A DNA stretch of 64,000 nucleotides, taken from the NCBI GenBank assembly GCA_020342235.1, contig CP073215.1, positions 992,001 to 1,056,000 on the forward strand. The letters are read 5' to 3'. Below are positions 10,066 to 20,417 of the stretch, one piece after another. Numbering within the stretch: the stretch's first letter is position 1; each line of letters begins with the position of its first letter. The position numbers and the translations under genes are program-made. The DNA comes from Saccharomycopsis phalli (lineage: Eukaryota > Ascomycota > Saccharomycetes > Ascoideales > Saccharomycopsidaceae). A model generated the notes under the pieces. It had not been told where the DNA came from, did not search any database, and was given only the letters and a program-made list of their open reading frames with translations.

Positions 10066-11649
10066 TCAATACATGTAGATAAAATCAGGGTTTCTGTCAC
10101 CCTGAATAATCTTATGTCGATCAGACAACTGATCATAGTGTTCTTTGTATTCATTTGATCTTTTCTTCTTGTTCAACGTAACAATCACATATAAGTAGTA
10201 CAATGCAATGAGAAGAGATCCGGCAATTAAAACAAACCCAGCAACAAAGGCCTCTTTGAATAATCTATCATTATTGTAGAAACCAAAAATTGCAATCAAG
10301 CCTCCCAAGTCATGAAGACTGAGTTCAAAAGAGGTGATGATGGCCTTTCTCAAGTGCGAGCAGACATTTAAACTAGACCAGCAAATCAAAATAGGCATCG
10401 CACTATACGTGCTGCATACTAGAAAGAAGTTTGCAATAAACTTGGCATGGTCTGAGCCCAAATGCTTGTCACAGAAGATGATGAGGGCACCTGTAAGAGT
10501 CAAAAACAAGTTGAACACTAAGAACGGGTATCGCATTTGGAATCTGTCTGAGAGATAGGAGTTGATATTAACGTAGAAAAACGCCACCATCCAGGGCCAC
10601 ACTGAAAGTAAGTTAGTATTTTTAACCGTTTCGCCTAACGATACCACGATAACTGGTTCATATAAAGCGTATCCATGACTCACAAATCCAATGCCAATGG
10701 ATGCGAGCGCCGGGAGGTATACCACTGGATCTCTTAGCACCTTGAATACTTCCTTAGAAGTGGTTTCCAAGTTGTAGCCCGACTTTCCGGACAAGACTTC
10801 AAGTTTCTTTACTATGAACATTGTCTCTCGGTCGTCAAAGAAACGGGCACCTTCAGGAAAGTCTGGGATGGAAATGAAGAGGATCACTGAAGAAAACAAT
10901 GTCACCAAGCCAACAATGATAAACAACCAGCTCCAGACTGGTAGGTCATAAGCAAGTCGGCCCATGTCGCTGTGAGTCTTGTTGAGTCCGTAACTAATCA
11001 GTGAGGCAACCATGCCACCCAAACAGTTGACGGAGTAGAGTCCAGAAAATCGTCTTTGAGCTTCCTTACGAGTGTAGTAATGCGCAAGGATGTAGAAGAC
11101 AGCAGTCTCGGAGCCTGACTGGAACAAGCCGTGAAAAAACTGGCAGACTACCAAGGTGGCATAGTTTTTCAGGTATCCACAGCCAACAGTGAAGGCTCCG
11201 TAGAATAGCACCGAGAACGAGATCCAAAAGTGAGGTTTGATGACCCTCAAAGTGATGTTCAGGAAGAACTGGAAGACAATCAATGGAACAAAAAAGGCAG
11301 CATAGGCCGAAGCAAGCTGGAGTGTGGTTAAGTGAAGGTCTTGCAAGATCCCATCGACATACACCAAGCCAAAGGTTGCTCTGTTTAAAAAGGCAACAAA
11401 GTACAAGAGGCCAAATGCAGGAATCACGCAGAAGTCAATTTTCCGTATTAGCTTCTTCTCATCGATACCAAAACTCGTGGCGAGATCATTAATTTTGTAC
11501 TGCTTGGACTCAGGGTCATATATCTCGGACTCATCCAGGAACGAAGGTGTAATCAGGTTCTCGATGACCGTGAGGCCTTTGTGAGGCTTTTCAAACTTTT
11601 GAAAAGACTCCTGTGTATAGGTGAAGTTTTGTATATTTACTTTCTCCAT
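10066..11649 (-). CDS. MFS anion permease, DAL5/allantoate (ACS) family
   Basis: 527 residues with about 12 membrane segments separated by a cytosolic loop near residues 270-310. A cytosolic N-terminus of about 70 residues ends LIRKIDFCVIPAFGLLYFVAFLNRA, the standard entry to TM1 and the loop of the anion:cation symporter family (Dal5, Vht1, Tna1, Seo1). The usual D/N-R pair after TM1 is seen as FLNRATFG. Members import carboxylated nutrients such as allantoate, nicotinate, pantothenate or biotin with protons. The substrate cannot be assigned from sequence. Start ATG is at 11649; no upstream in-frame ATG. Isolated between long intergenic regions, as nutrient-regulated permease genes often are. 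Confidence 0.8.
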   Translation of the reverse strand: MEKVNIQNFTYTQESFQKFEKPHKGLTVIENLITPSFLDESEIYDPESKQYKINDLATSFGIDEKKLIRKIDFCVIPAFGLLYFVAFLNRATFGLVYVDGILQDLHLTTLQLASAYAAFFVPLIVFQFFLNITLRVIKPHFWISFSVLFYGAFTVGCGYLKNYATLVVCQFFHGLFQSGSETAVFYILAHYYTRKEAQRRFSGLYSVNCLGGMVASLISYGLNKTHSDMGRLAYDLPVWSWLFIIVGLVTLFSSVILFISIPDFPEGARFFDDRETMFIVKKLEVLSGKSGYNLETTSKEVFKVLRDPVVYLPALASIGIGFVSHGYALYEPVIVVSLGETVKNTNLLSVWPWMVAFFYVNINSYLSDRFQMRYPFLVFNLFLTLTGALIIFCDKHLGSDHAKFIANFFLVCSTYSAMPILICWSSLNVCSHLRKAIITSFELSLHDLGGLIAIFGFYNNDRLFKEAFVAGFVLIAGSLLIALYYLYVIVTLNKKKRSNEYKEHYDQLSDRHKIIQGDRNPDFIYMY

Positions 11650-13121
11650 GGATATTCTATAGCTAGGAGTGTCGAAATAAATAACTATTATATATCAACC
11701 TCTGGAACTAAGCTGTATCATATTCAAACCTTCACAATGGAAAGGCTGCATAAACTTTATTCCGTCGATTTCTGGCCCTTGCAATCAGCGAGGATCACAA
11801 ACGCACTTCGGAAGAAATTTCAAAAAATGTCTAAGAATTTCTATGGTGAAACATCCGACATGAGTCAAGTATGACTATTGGTGCAATGATCCTGGCTCGA
11901 CACTACTGTCTTCACATTATCAATAAACCCGGCCTAAAATTAATGCCTCCACACCAAGGACAATGTGGTCATTCCATGGACTATATTAATTGCTGTATTG
12001 TTGTAGTCCATGTGTATCATTGTGTGTATTCATGAGAATTGTGTACCGTGCATATTACCCATATTCAGGAAGTAGAGAAGCGTAAATAATATTTTGTTGA
12101 GTCAGCATACGTGTCTGGATTGTGACTGCGGGAGTTTCAAGGAATATCCCAGACAATACCAAGAGGAAATGCAAAAATTGGCCTGTCAGTCTGCCAGGGC
12201 AGGAATAGGTGATGCTTCTTTAGATTTAGTACCATGGGATAGTAATTGGTTTCAAGTCTAAAACAGCGTCTGCATGAATAATTAGGATTCACGCTAGACT
12301 CGTATATTTGAAATGGCAATGTGGCCATTGAAAAACGGGATAGGTTGCTCAAAAGACATTAGTTAAAATGGAGAATCGACACAATAGCATTGACAAAAGT
12401 CTCATGTTGTGTAGCAAATGCACTCTAACGACGATTTGGAAACACATTTGGGGACTACGACTCTGTATTCACTGTAAGACACTACCGATCGTACTTTTGT
12501 ATAGCTAACCATGGTGCATATGTTTCGCCCGACCACCAATGGATCGTAATAATTTTCATGGTAGAAAACTAGCCATTTCGTGGTAATAGGTAAATTTTTT
12601 GAATTGCTTCCGAGCTGGTGGCAGGATCCTGGTTACGCAGATCCCTGATTTCATGTGTGACAACCATTAAACAATGCGACTAAAGAGCAACACTTTCGGA
12701 ATATAATGTACGGCGAATGATTGCGAATTTTCTGTCGACCAATTGAAAAATTTCCTGTAAATTTATTTTATTTTATTACATTCAGCAATGTGGTGTTGTA
12801 TGGTCAATGGGCTTTTTACAATTTGCGAGTGAATGCCAGTTAGCATAGTAAACCAAGTCTCGGGTACTAAAAGAGTTTTGTATACTGGTCTCTCAAATAA
12901 TAATAGTTATGGACAGTGCTACACCAAGGTTCAGTAAAGGAAATTGATAATTCACTGTCTAAACAGGGCCACTGAATAACCAATGAAATCGTGTATCTAT
13001 TGTTTCCTGGAATTGCATCAGCCAAGTAAGTTTACAGTAAATAAAGCAACATAAATTATAGTGAATGAGCAAACTATAGAGGTACATAATTGATACCGAT
13101 ATCTATTAGTCTAACGGAGTA
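11650..13121. other. long intergenic region, no gene recognised
   Basis: About 1.5 kb of AT-rich DNA between the permease start and the yapsin stop, both on the minus strand, so most of it is permease 5' DNA. Short frames on either strand lack ATG starts or coding composition. No tRNA or tandem array noticed. Confidence 0.4.
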
Positions 13122-14936
13122 TTAAAGAATGCTAATGGCCACAGAACACGCCACGGCTAAAATAAAGGATATCACAGGCAAGCCCATACTGGAAGCATCG
13201 TTCTTCTTACTTCCCGAAGCAGAGCTGGATGAGGAGCCTGCGCTAGGGTCGTCGGTGGAAGCGGCAATCGAACCGGCGAAAGTCGCAGAGTACGAAGCAG
13301 CTGATACCGCAGATGGCACTGGTCCACCAGCGGAGATGGTATCTATGTTAGACAGGTCCTGGTTGAGGGCAGCTTGGGCAAGGGAGATTTGCAAGTTGTC
13401 CAAGTCGTAGACCACGTATGCGGCTCTGAGGAAGGAATCACCCAAGATCATTCTGTTGGCCCCACTGCTCAAGAACCCAAGTCCACAGTTACCTGAGCTC
13501 GAGCCAATGCCGCCGCCAGCGCTGGCTCCCACGCTGTTACCAGAAACTGGAAGAAGGAAATTTGCGAGCGGCACCTGGATGGTTGCTCCGGTGAATCCAA
13601 ATGTGATGTTGATGTTTTGCGACGCCAAATTGCACTTGACAATGTAGGCGTCAACAGACTGGGAGAAAGTGCCACCAAGGGCGTTTCCAAGGGCAGACAC
13701 CACAGATGGAGGCATGTATGTGAGGGTGGTTCCAGAGTCGAGTAAAGCTGGGAAAAGGTTGTTGGACACGGTGGACGAGGAGATCTTACCGTTGGAGGAG
13801 ACGCCGATGTTGGAGTTTGTCACTTCGAATCTGATTGGCTGCGAGAAGCCGCTCGACTTCAATGTGTTGACAATGGCAACCGTGGTCAATGGCCCGGTGT
13901 ACTTTGCATGGTCGACGGCACCAAAGAGAATGCTACCAGAGGATGCGTCCTGCGAGTTGAGATAGAGCGAGTATACGTTCCGGGCAATGACCTTATCGGC
14001 GACCAACTTGAGCGGGAAGTTCAAGTACGTGAATGCGCTGGTGGATGTGGAAAGCGACCCGGCGTTGCTGGTCTCCAAACCTGCCAAGCCAATGCCAAAC
14101 ACTCCCATGGTGGAGTTTGTCTCGTTGGCCAAGGCGAAGGAGAGGTTATCGACGGAGGCGTTTCCCAAGCGGAGCGTGTCGGTGGACCACAATCCGGACG
14201 CAAATGTAAAGTCACCGTACTGGATGAGGAAGTCGGTGTTGTTGTTCTTGAAGCTGGTCGACTTGGACGGGTCAAATGTTCCAAAGACGTTACAGTCCAT
14301 GGTGGCCTGGGACTGCGGGACGTTGCTTGGGATGCTATAAGTACCCGATCCGCCTGGCCCGCCGCCGGTGATGGTGAAGGTGCTGATGCCCCATCCGTTT
14401 CCGCCGCCGCCAACCTCGCTGATAAGCGAGTTCACGAGTGAAAAAACGTCCTTGTTCTCTGTAGCAGTGCCGGACAAAGTCGTCGTCGTTGGACCAGCGG
14501 TTGGGGCTGGAGACGACACCGGCTGGTCCGACGTGTCACGGTTGAAAATATGTGTGGCTTCTTTGAACGCGATTGCATTCTGCTTGTACGCCTTATTCAT
14601 GTGTTCCAACGACCGCAACTTGGTCTCGACTTCACGGGAAGCCGACATTTTGCCGCTACAAAACGGGTTTCCAGAGCCCATGACCCAGAGGTCTGACGAG
14701 CCGGTATCAAGAAGCACGCCAATCTGCTGTTCGTTGGAGCCAACAGAGATGTTGGCCAAGTAAAATGACTGCTCGTTCACCAAGACCGTATCCAAATTGT
14801 CTCGCTTAGAAATGTGGGCGGCGGCACCGTGTGAAGCAGCGTCAACAGAGGAGCCACGATGGACATCAAATGGGATGATGACGGGCTGGAACTCTGCACA
14901 GCATATACCAAGGAATAGCACTATAAGAGGAAGCAT
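13122..14936 (-). CDS. yapsin-type GPI-anchored aspartic protease
   Basis: 604 residues. A signal peptide (about residues 1-15, ending in the CCAE region) and a propeptide ending at the Kex2-like site SKR (43-45) lead to the mature enzyme. The first catalytic motif is DTGSSDLWV (Asp77), the flap is YGDFTFASG (240-248) and the second motif is LLDSGTTLTY (Asp400). Between Asp77 and the flap lies a roughly 115-residue Ser/Thr/Gly-rich insert (91-205), the loop that yapsins cleave to give two subunits. The C-terminus is Ser/Ala-rich (around 550-585), then a hydrophobic tail typical of GPI addition. Such proteases shed and process cell-wall proteins at the plasma membrane. Closest by layout to yeast Yps1/Yps3 and Candida Sap9/Sap10; the exact orthologue is not decided. 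Confidence 0.9.
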   Translation of the reverse strand: MLPLIVLFLGICCAEFQPVIIPFDVHRGSSVDAASHGAAAHISKRDNLDTVLVNEQSFYLANISVGSNEQQIGVLLDTGSSDLWVMGSGNPFCSGKMSASREVETKLRSLEHMNKAYKQNAIAFKEATHIFNRDTSDQPVSSPAPTAGPTTTTLSGTATENKDVFSLVNSLISEVGGGGNGWGISTFTITGGGPGGSGTYSIPSNVPQSQATMDCNVFGTFDPSKSTSFKNNNTDFLIQYGDFTFASGLWSTDTLRLGNASVDNLSFALANETNSTMGVFGIGLAGLETSNAGSLSTSTSAFTYLNFPLKLVADKVIARNVYSLYLNSQDASSGSILFGAVDHAKYTGPLTTVAIVNTLKSSGFSQPIRFEVTNSNIGVSSNGKISSSTVSNNLFPALLDSGTTLTYMPPSVVSALGNALGGTFSQSVDAYIVKCNLASQNINITFGFTGATIQVPLANFLLPVSGNSVGASAGGGIGSSSGNCGLGFLSSGANRMILGDSFLRAAYVVYDLDNLQISLAQAALNQDLSNIDTISAGGPVPSAVSAASYSATFAGSIAASTDDPSAGSSSSSASGSKKNDASSMGLPVISFILAVACSVAISIL

Positions 14937-15374
14937 GGTTGAATTAAGTGTCTGATTGACTGGAGAAATACCACCTGTGCAAGATTATAAATATTTTTCA
15001 TACACAGCCGGTAAGAGGGGCAGTTGCCGCACGTGACATGCTAGTGCAGCGGGGCTTGGTTGCGGATCACGGTAGCAGTGGCAGCGCACGGCATATCACG
15101 GTAGGGTGCGGTAGGATATACAAATTGGCTAGTAATTAAAAGCCAGGGAATATATAGCGTAGCGTGTATCGTAATTAATTTCGAGAATATCCCTGGTGCG
15201 TGTTCTTGGCTGTTGTAGGATGGTTGCTACGCAAGAGGCGCGGCCCTGGTCACGGGAAGGCGTCGGTGACGGGACGGATGGTTGGGGAAAAGGGGCGCAA
15301 CTGGGTGACGGGTTAAGGGGCTGATAGGGGCGGCAATAGGCATGGATATGATCATGAATGACAAGGGACGGCGT

Positions 15375-15545
15375 TGGCCAAGGGTGGAAAGCATGGACTA
15401 ATGGTGGAAAACATGGACTAAGGGTGGAACGTATGGCAGGAGCGGAAAGTATGGCAGGAGCGGAAAGTAGGGCAAGCGTGGAAAGTAGGGCAAGCGTGGA
15501 AAGTAGGGCAAGCGTGGAAAGTAGGGCAAGAGTGGAAAGCATACG
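15375..15545. repeat. 18-bp minisatellite (with 21-bp variants at left)
   Basis: Six or so units of GGAAAGTAGGGCAAGCGT with ATGGCAGGAGC variants, preceded by about three 21-bp relatives of the form GGTGGAAAACATGGACTAA. Because 18 and 21 are multiples of three, it keeps long spurious frames open on the minus strand. Confidence 0.9.
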
Positions 15546-16055
15546 GGAGAATTGCAAGAATGGCGTGGGTAAATTGTAAAATGAAGTGGGTATATACAAA
15601 CCATGAATAAATACAAAATGCGTGAATAGCAATAAATAGAGTCCAAAGGGCACCGGAGGTACTGGAACCGAGTACCGGGGCTGGAACCGAGACCTGAACT
15701 GAGGCTGAGAATTGAGGCTGAAAATTGAGGCTGAAAATTGATGATGAGAGCCGGTGCTGTGACGCAACGGAGACAGGTGAATGATGAGAACAATTGACGC
15801 TGTGGAATAATCTGTCAGCATAGACTGACAAGTAAGGCTAGTAATTAATTGAGAGTGTCGATACTGGCTACTGAAACGGACTACTGAAACTAGAACCAAG
15901 ACTGAAACTGAAGTGAAACTGAAGCCGGGAGACTGAGTTACCCGGGTACATGTGAATATATTTAATATATGCCACATTTGGACAATGATAGTGGATGTCT
16001 AGATATGCTTTTTGAGTAGCTTTGAGTATACTTGTTATTGTAATATTTGAATATT

Positions 16056-16166
16056 AATACCTGGAATATTTTGTAATACCTGGAATATTTTATAATACCT
16101 GGAATATTTTATAATACCTGGAATATTTTATAATACCTGGAATATTTTATAATACCTGGAATATTA
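16056..16166. repeat. 19-bp minisatellite
   Basis: About six tandem copies of AATACCTGGAATATTTTAT, the first with GT instead of AT at its end. Non-coding, AT-rich. Confidence 0.9.
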
Positions 16167-17413
16167 TATACTTGGATACAACACCTGGAATATTCGATAT
16201 TGCCCTGTTGGAATACTAGTCGAAAAACACAGCGAATCAGATTAGATATCGGAATACTTGCTATCTGAATATATGTATCCGAATATCACAATCGAAAATC
16301 CCACTTGGGATCGTAGATCAAGCTACTGGAGTAGCCGTGTATAACCGTAGGTATCTAGCCTATCTGAGTATCGCCCAAAAGATTACTCATTACCCATACC
16401 CAACGTGTCTCCCAAGTGTGTCGAGGGCTACCCAATGTGTACGCAAATTGCACGCTCTGCCATACAGCAAAGTGATGGAGTACTCAGTAGTATAAATAGA
16501 AATCATAATGGAAGGGTGATTGTGGTTGATGACGTATATGCAGTGGACAACCCACACTGGCGCACAACAAGTTATATCATTGAGAGAAGCGAGCTAAACT
16601 GAAATTGGCAATGACATGGAATTCGCGAGCAACAAAACACGACAAATGAATTAGCGTCCATCGCCAGTGGATCAAGCGACCCACCAAAACATTAGGCAGT
16701 GCCCCGTTGGCAATTTCTGGGGCCATTGTGTAGTGAAACTGCCATATTGAGTGGGAAGGAGTGTTCATTCCATGGTGGAAAACCGTCATGTTGCAGCCAC
16801 TGAAATCCCGGAAGGTAACCTTAATCCAGCGCAAGAAAATCTAGCCCTGAAAAAACCAACCCTGAAAACACAGCCATACATACGAAATCACCATTGTAAG
16901 ACATTGGCTCGCAACTCGCTGGGAGGTGATGCAGTTTGGTCCAAGCAAACACCTGCCATGCTCGTAGCGATGTGCACACAAGTGGCCCCAACTCGTAAGC
17001 ACATCTCCAAGAGAATCACGTACCATTGCACACCTTGGGGGTATTCTGCTAACACTCTATCCGTCAATGTAGTGCAATGTACATTTGGAGGCATTGACAT
17101 GTTCTGTAAACGGAAGTCATCAGAGAGTACACACCGCCTTTGATCGAGGGACCACTAATTTACACATAAACAATCAAATCACACCACCACAAAAACATTT
17201 CTTGTTGTCATGAGCCCCTCTCTTGGGGTTGCACAGCATTTGCAGGAGGATATCGCACCACTAGACCTCCTGGAGGGGACAAGTACTACTATGCATGCAG
17301 CACTCTGCACCCATACCTGGATTGCCCACAATTCAAGACCATGCCAATCGTGATTCGCATCAACTATAAAGTAGACCGCTTTTCTCCCAGACAGAGGCTC
17401 GAGGAGCCACTAC

Positions 17414-17983
17414 ATGCCCCTGTCTGGAACAATCTGCTACATGTCCAGTCCTGTTAGCGTCAACGTCATTCTCCCGCCAAAGTCTACCAGCCGTCTACGA
17501 AGCGGCTCGCGAAGCAGGTTCTTGTACGCCCCAAAGCCAAAGCAAGAGCTCACTTGGAAATATGCCAGCACCGATTCATACAACCAGCTACACAAGAAGA
17601 AGAAGCCGTCGCCGATTCGCTCATCAAAGAGTGTGCCGCTGTCGCCAGACAGCATCAAGCCCGTGATCATCAGCGACTCCTCCAAGGCAATTAGCGGCTT
17701 GTTTCTTACCCGTGACAATTCCCCGCCAAGCTATACTGTGGCGCCAATGGCGTCTGTGTCAAAGCGCACAGCGTCCGATAAACGCAACAGCTTCACCAGC
17801 ACACTTGAATTGAAGCAGACACTTACAAGCTATGTGCCGATTGTGCGCCACAACAGCTACTCTGGCGAACCCTCGCCAAGGCTCTCGTGCTTGCGACCCG
17901 CATCAGCACCCAGTGATGCTGTTGATCAGCATCTGGAGGATACCTTGAAGAACGAGGGGACCGAGTCCATCTCCAAGACATAG
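17414..17983 (+). CDS. Ser-rich protein of unknown function
   Basis: 189 residues from ATG 17414; a second ATG at 17441 would give 180. TATA-like CTATAAAG lies about 50 bp upstream. Composition is Ser/Pro/Lys-rich and predicted disordered, with several proline-directed sites (PSPIR, LSPDS, NSPPS, EPSPR). I recognise no domain or orthologue. The balanced codon use (many GCC, TCG, AAG) and its position immediately upstream of ALG5 argue for a real gene, probably a lineage-restricted phosphoprotein. Confidence 0.55.
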   Translation: MPLSGTICYMSSPVSVNVILPPKSTSRLRSGSRSRFLYAPKPKQELTWKYASTDSYNQLHKKKKPSPIRSSKSVPLSPDSIKPVIISDSSKAISGLFLTRDNSPPSYTVAPMASVSKRTASDKRNSFTSTLELKQTLTSYVPIVRHNSYSGEPSPRLSCLRPASAPSDAVDQHLEDTLKNEGTESISKT

Positions 17984-18368
17984 TTATCTGTGATAACCAT
18001 GCCCATTTACGATATAGTCACGATATAATTCATGTTTGCACTATACACCGTATTGTCAGTCTGCATTCTCCCATCTCGCAGTCTGTGCTCCGTAAGCTTA
18101 TTTGAACCAAACTTTCGCTATTGTTGTTGGTTGGTCCGGTATGCAGTCTAATTTTATGATTTTCCTTTCACCACTGCAAACCACCGATCGACACTTGTCA
18201 GTATTACCCCATTGGCAACTAACTACACAGTCACTCCCCTGTATTTAACCTTATTCGCCAAAATAACACCCCTCCACACTTTTCCAACCTTATCCCCTCC
18301 CCACTCGTGCCTGCACGGGCACGTAACCGGATATTGGAAAATGCAACCCTGGCTTTTTACCGTGCAAA
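17984..18368. other. ALG5 upstream region
   Basis: Contains the terminator region of the Ser-rich gene and the ALG5 promoter, with C-rich blocks near 18230-18310. No gene seen. Confidence 0.4.
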
Positions 18369-19385
18369 ATGGCTGTTGATATCTCCACCATAGCGCTTGG
18401 GTTGGCAGCGTTGGTCGCAGCAGGTTCTGTGGCAGTAAGTATCACATGAAATCCACCCGCTCACTAACATTAGGTGTATGTCTTAGTAGGCATTCTAGCC
18501 CATGTACCCAGACCAGCAGTGGAATCTGAATTGTCATTTGTGACAAATGGTAAAAAAAAACCAATACCGCTTCCAAAGAGAAACGCAGACCCCCAGGATG
18601 GTATCATTCTCAGTGTAGTCGTCCCTTGCTACAATGAGACAAAGCGTTTGCGTGCAATGTTGGAGGAGGCCATTGAGTATTTGGAGGCCAACTATAATCA
18701 CTCCTACGAGATCTTGATCGTCGACGACGGTTCAAAGGACAATACCGCAGACCTTGCGCTATCGATTGCCACGGAATTCAACTTGGCCCCAGGCGTGTTT
18801 CGTGTGGTGAAATTGGTCAAGAATCGCGGCAAGGGTGGAGCAGTGACCCACGGTATGCAGTTTTCCAGAGGGAAATACTCTATATTTGCCGACGCCGATG
18901 GCGCTTCAAAATTCTCCGACGTTGATAAACTTATCGAGGCCGTCGCTTCGATTCAGACTACAGAAAAACGCCAGGTCCCTGCATTAGCCATCGGGTCGCG
19001 CGCCCATATGGTGACTACTGACGCGGTCGTAAAGCGCTCCTTCATCCGCAACTTTCTCATGTACTCGCTCCATACTCTCTTGTTTATATTTGGCATCAGC
19101 TCAGTGAAGGACACCCAGTGTGGCTTCAAATTGTTCAACAAACCTGCCATCCGGGAAATCTTCCCCTACATGCACAACGAGCGCTGGATTTTTGACGTCG
19201 AGATCTTGATTCTTGCCATTCGAAAAAATATCCCAATCCAGGAAGTGCCGATTTCCTGGCATGAGGTGGGTGGATCGAAAGTCGACTTGGCCAAGGATAG
19301 TATTAACATGGCCATTGATCTTGTGGTCATTAGATTTGCATACTTATTGGGCATATATAAAGACAACGATAATAAGACAAAATAA
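18369..19385 (+). CDS. ALG5: dolichyl-phosphate beta-glucosyltransferase ALG5 (spliced)
   Basis: Join 18369..18434 and 18474..19385, 325 residues (yeast Alg5 334). The enzyme makes Dol-P-Glc from UDP-Glc and dolichyl phosphate at the cytosolic face of the ER for N-glycan assembly. Exon 1 supplies MAVDISTIALGLAALVAAGS, the first part of the N-terminal signal anchor; exon 2 continues VYVLVGIL. The GT2 domain shows SVVVPCYNET, LIVDDGSKDNT, KNRGKGGAV, the metal-binding FADADGASKF and DTQCGFKLF followed by ERWIFDVE, all classic for Alg5. Without the 39-nt intron the gene would lack an ATG, since the long frame starts at GTG 18474. A tRNA-Tyr follows about 110 bp downstream. Confidence 0.95.
18435..18473 (+). 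other. spliceosomal intron in ALG5, 39 nt
   Basis: Donor GTAAGT at 18435-18440, branch site CACTAAC at 18462-18468, acceptor TAG at 18471-18473, phase 0. It interrupts the signal-anchor helix. Only a few nucleotides separate branch adenosine and acceptor, as in the other intron of this window. Confidence 0.9.
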
Positions 19386-19496
19386 GTCTATTAGTTAATC
19401 TAGTGTTGTAGTATCCTGCGCATGCGCGTCTTCTTTCCAAGGCCCATTTTGTCTTTTGTGTTATCTAGCCATCAAGAAAAAAATTAAACAAGATCA

Positions 19497-19583
19497 CTCT
19501 CGGTAGCCAAGTTGGTTTAAGGCGCAAGACTGTAATGTGTAACATTTATCTTGAGATCGTGTGTTCGACTCACACCCGGGAGA
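19497..19583 (+). tRNA. tRNA-Tyr(GTA) with 12-nt intron
   Basis: The first 39 nt (CTCTCGGTAGCCAAGTTGG onward) match S. cerevisiae tRNA-Tyr exactly up to GACTGTAA. Anticodon GTA at 19532-19534. Intron 19536-19547, then ATCTTGAGATC, T arm GTGTG-TTCGACT-CACAC and acceptor end CCGGGAGA. A T-run follows immediately as RNA polymerase III terminator. Confidence 0.95.
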
Positions 19584-20417
19584 TTTTTTTGCACGTACCT
19601 TAACTCAAGTAAAGTCTATTTTGCAAGAAAAATTTTTCATACATGAAGACAATAGAAAAAAAAAAAGTATGCTCGGTAGTTTAACGTTGGAAAATGCAAC
19701 TGCAGATCATGAATAGGAAAGAAGGATCTAGATGATATGCACCATTCTCCTTGGGTAATTTTTTACATATGACGTATTCAGCATATTGCCAAGTACTCGG
19801 TTTTTTTTTTGTGGTGTGATAAAAAGTCCTGATGACTAACAGTAGTGCCCAGTACAAGCACAATGCCTATTATATGTAAAAACTTTGTACGGTCAATGAT
19901 CAATGGCCAATAGGTTGGTCAATATATTAAAGACATTGGCCTTTAGTCTAAGACATTCTGTTTGGTTTTGGGTGCAAACTCCCTATACATTCCGACTCTG
20001 GATCTCTCAAACCTGCGGTCCGCAGTTATTAATGTCTCAGATATTTCAGCCCGGGAGATAAGGGCACCGACTGACTATTAAGACCAACAGGTGCGTTGAT
20101 AAGCATAGAGCAATGATCTAATAATTAAATTAATACAACAGATCTGCGACCAGTGTGATGCTCAAAACGAAAAGCCCAGCGCAGATTATGATTCACAAGA
20201 GAATGTGCCTGAAAAAAAAGCAGTGTCACTCAGGCGATATTCCTCTTTGGAAATGACTGCATGTGCTGAACGTTCGCAGTGCGTATTTTCCCCGTCTTGG
20301 TGGGCCAGAATGGAAGTTGCAGAGAATTACATTACTGTATATACTGGCATCTCGGTGTGAATTGCCACATACATTGTATTAAACTCAATATAAAACAATC
20401 TTATTAATGCATAAGGA
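19584..20417. other. intergenic region between tRNA-Tyr and coiled-coil gene
   Basis: Starts with the T7 terminator of tRNA-Tyr. The rest is AT-rich with no ATG-initiated frame of coding quality; it holds the 3' flank of the minus-strand gene ending at 20418. Confidence 0.4.

Larger units (their letters stand above)
14937..17413. other. 2.5-kb repeat-bearing intergenic region
   Basis: Begins with the yapsin promoter (TATAAATA near 14985, CACGTG near 15030). It contains minisatellites at 15375-15545 and 16056-16166 and a short repeated GAGGCTGAAAATT around 15700-15745. The open frames across it are low-complexity translations of these repeats. The part after 16.2 kb is unique sequence without coding signs until the 17414 gene. 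Confidence 0.5.

Noticed and set aside
15129-15977. 282-codon minus-strand frame with Leu/Ser/Pro repeats
   Set aside because: It is the translation of the 18/21-bp minisatellite and flanking low-complexity DNA, kept open because units are multiples of three.
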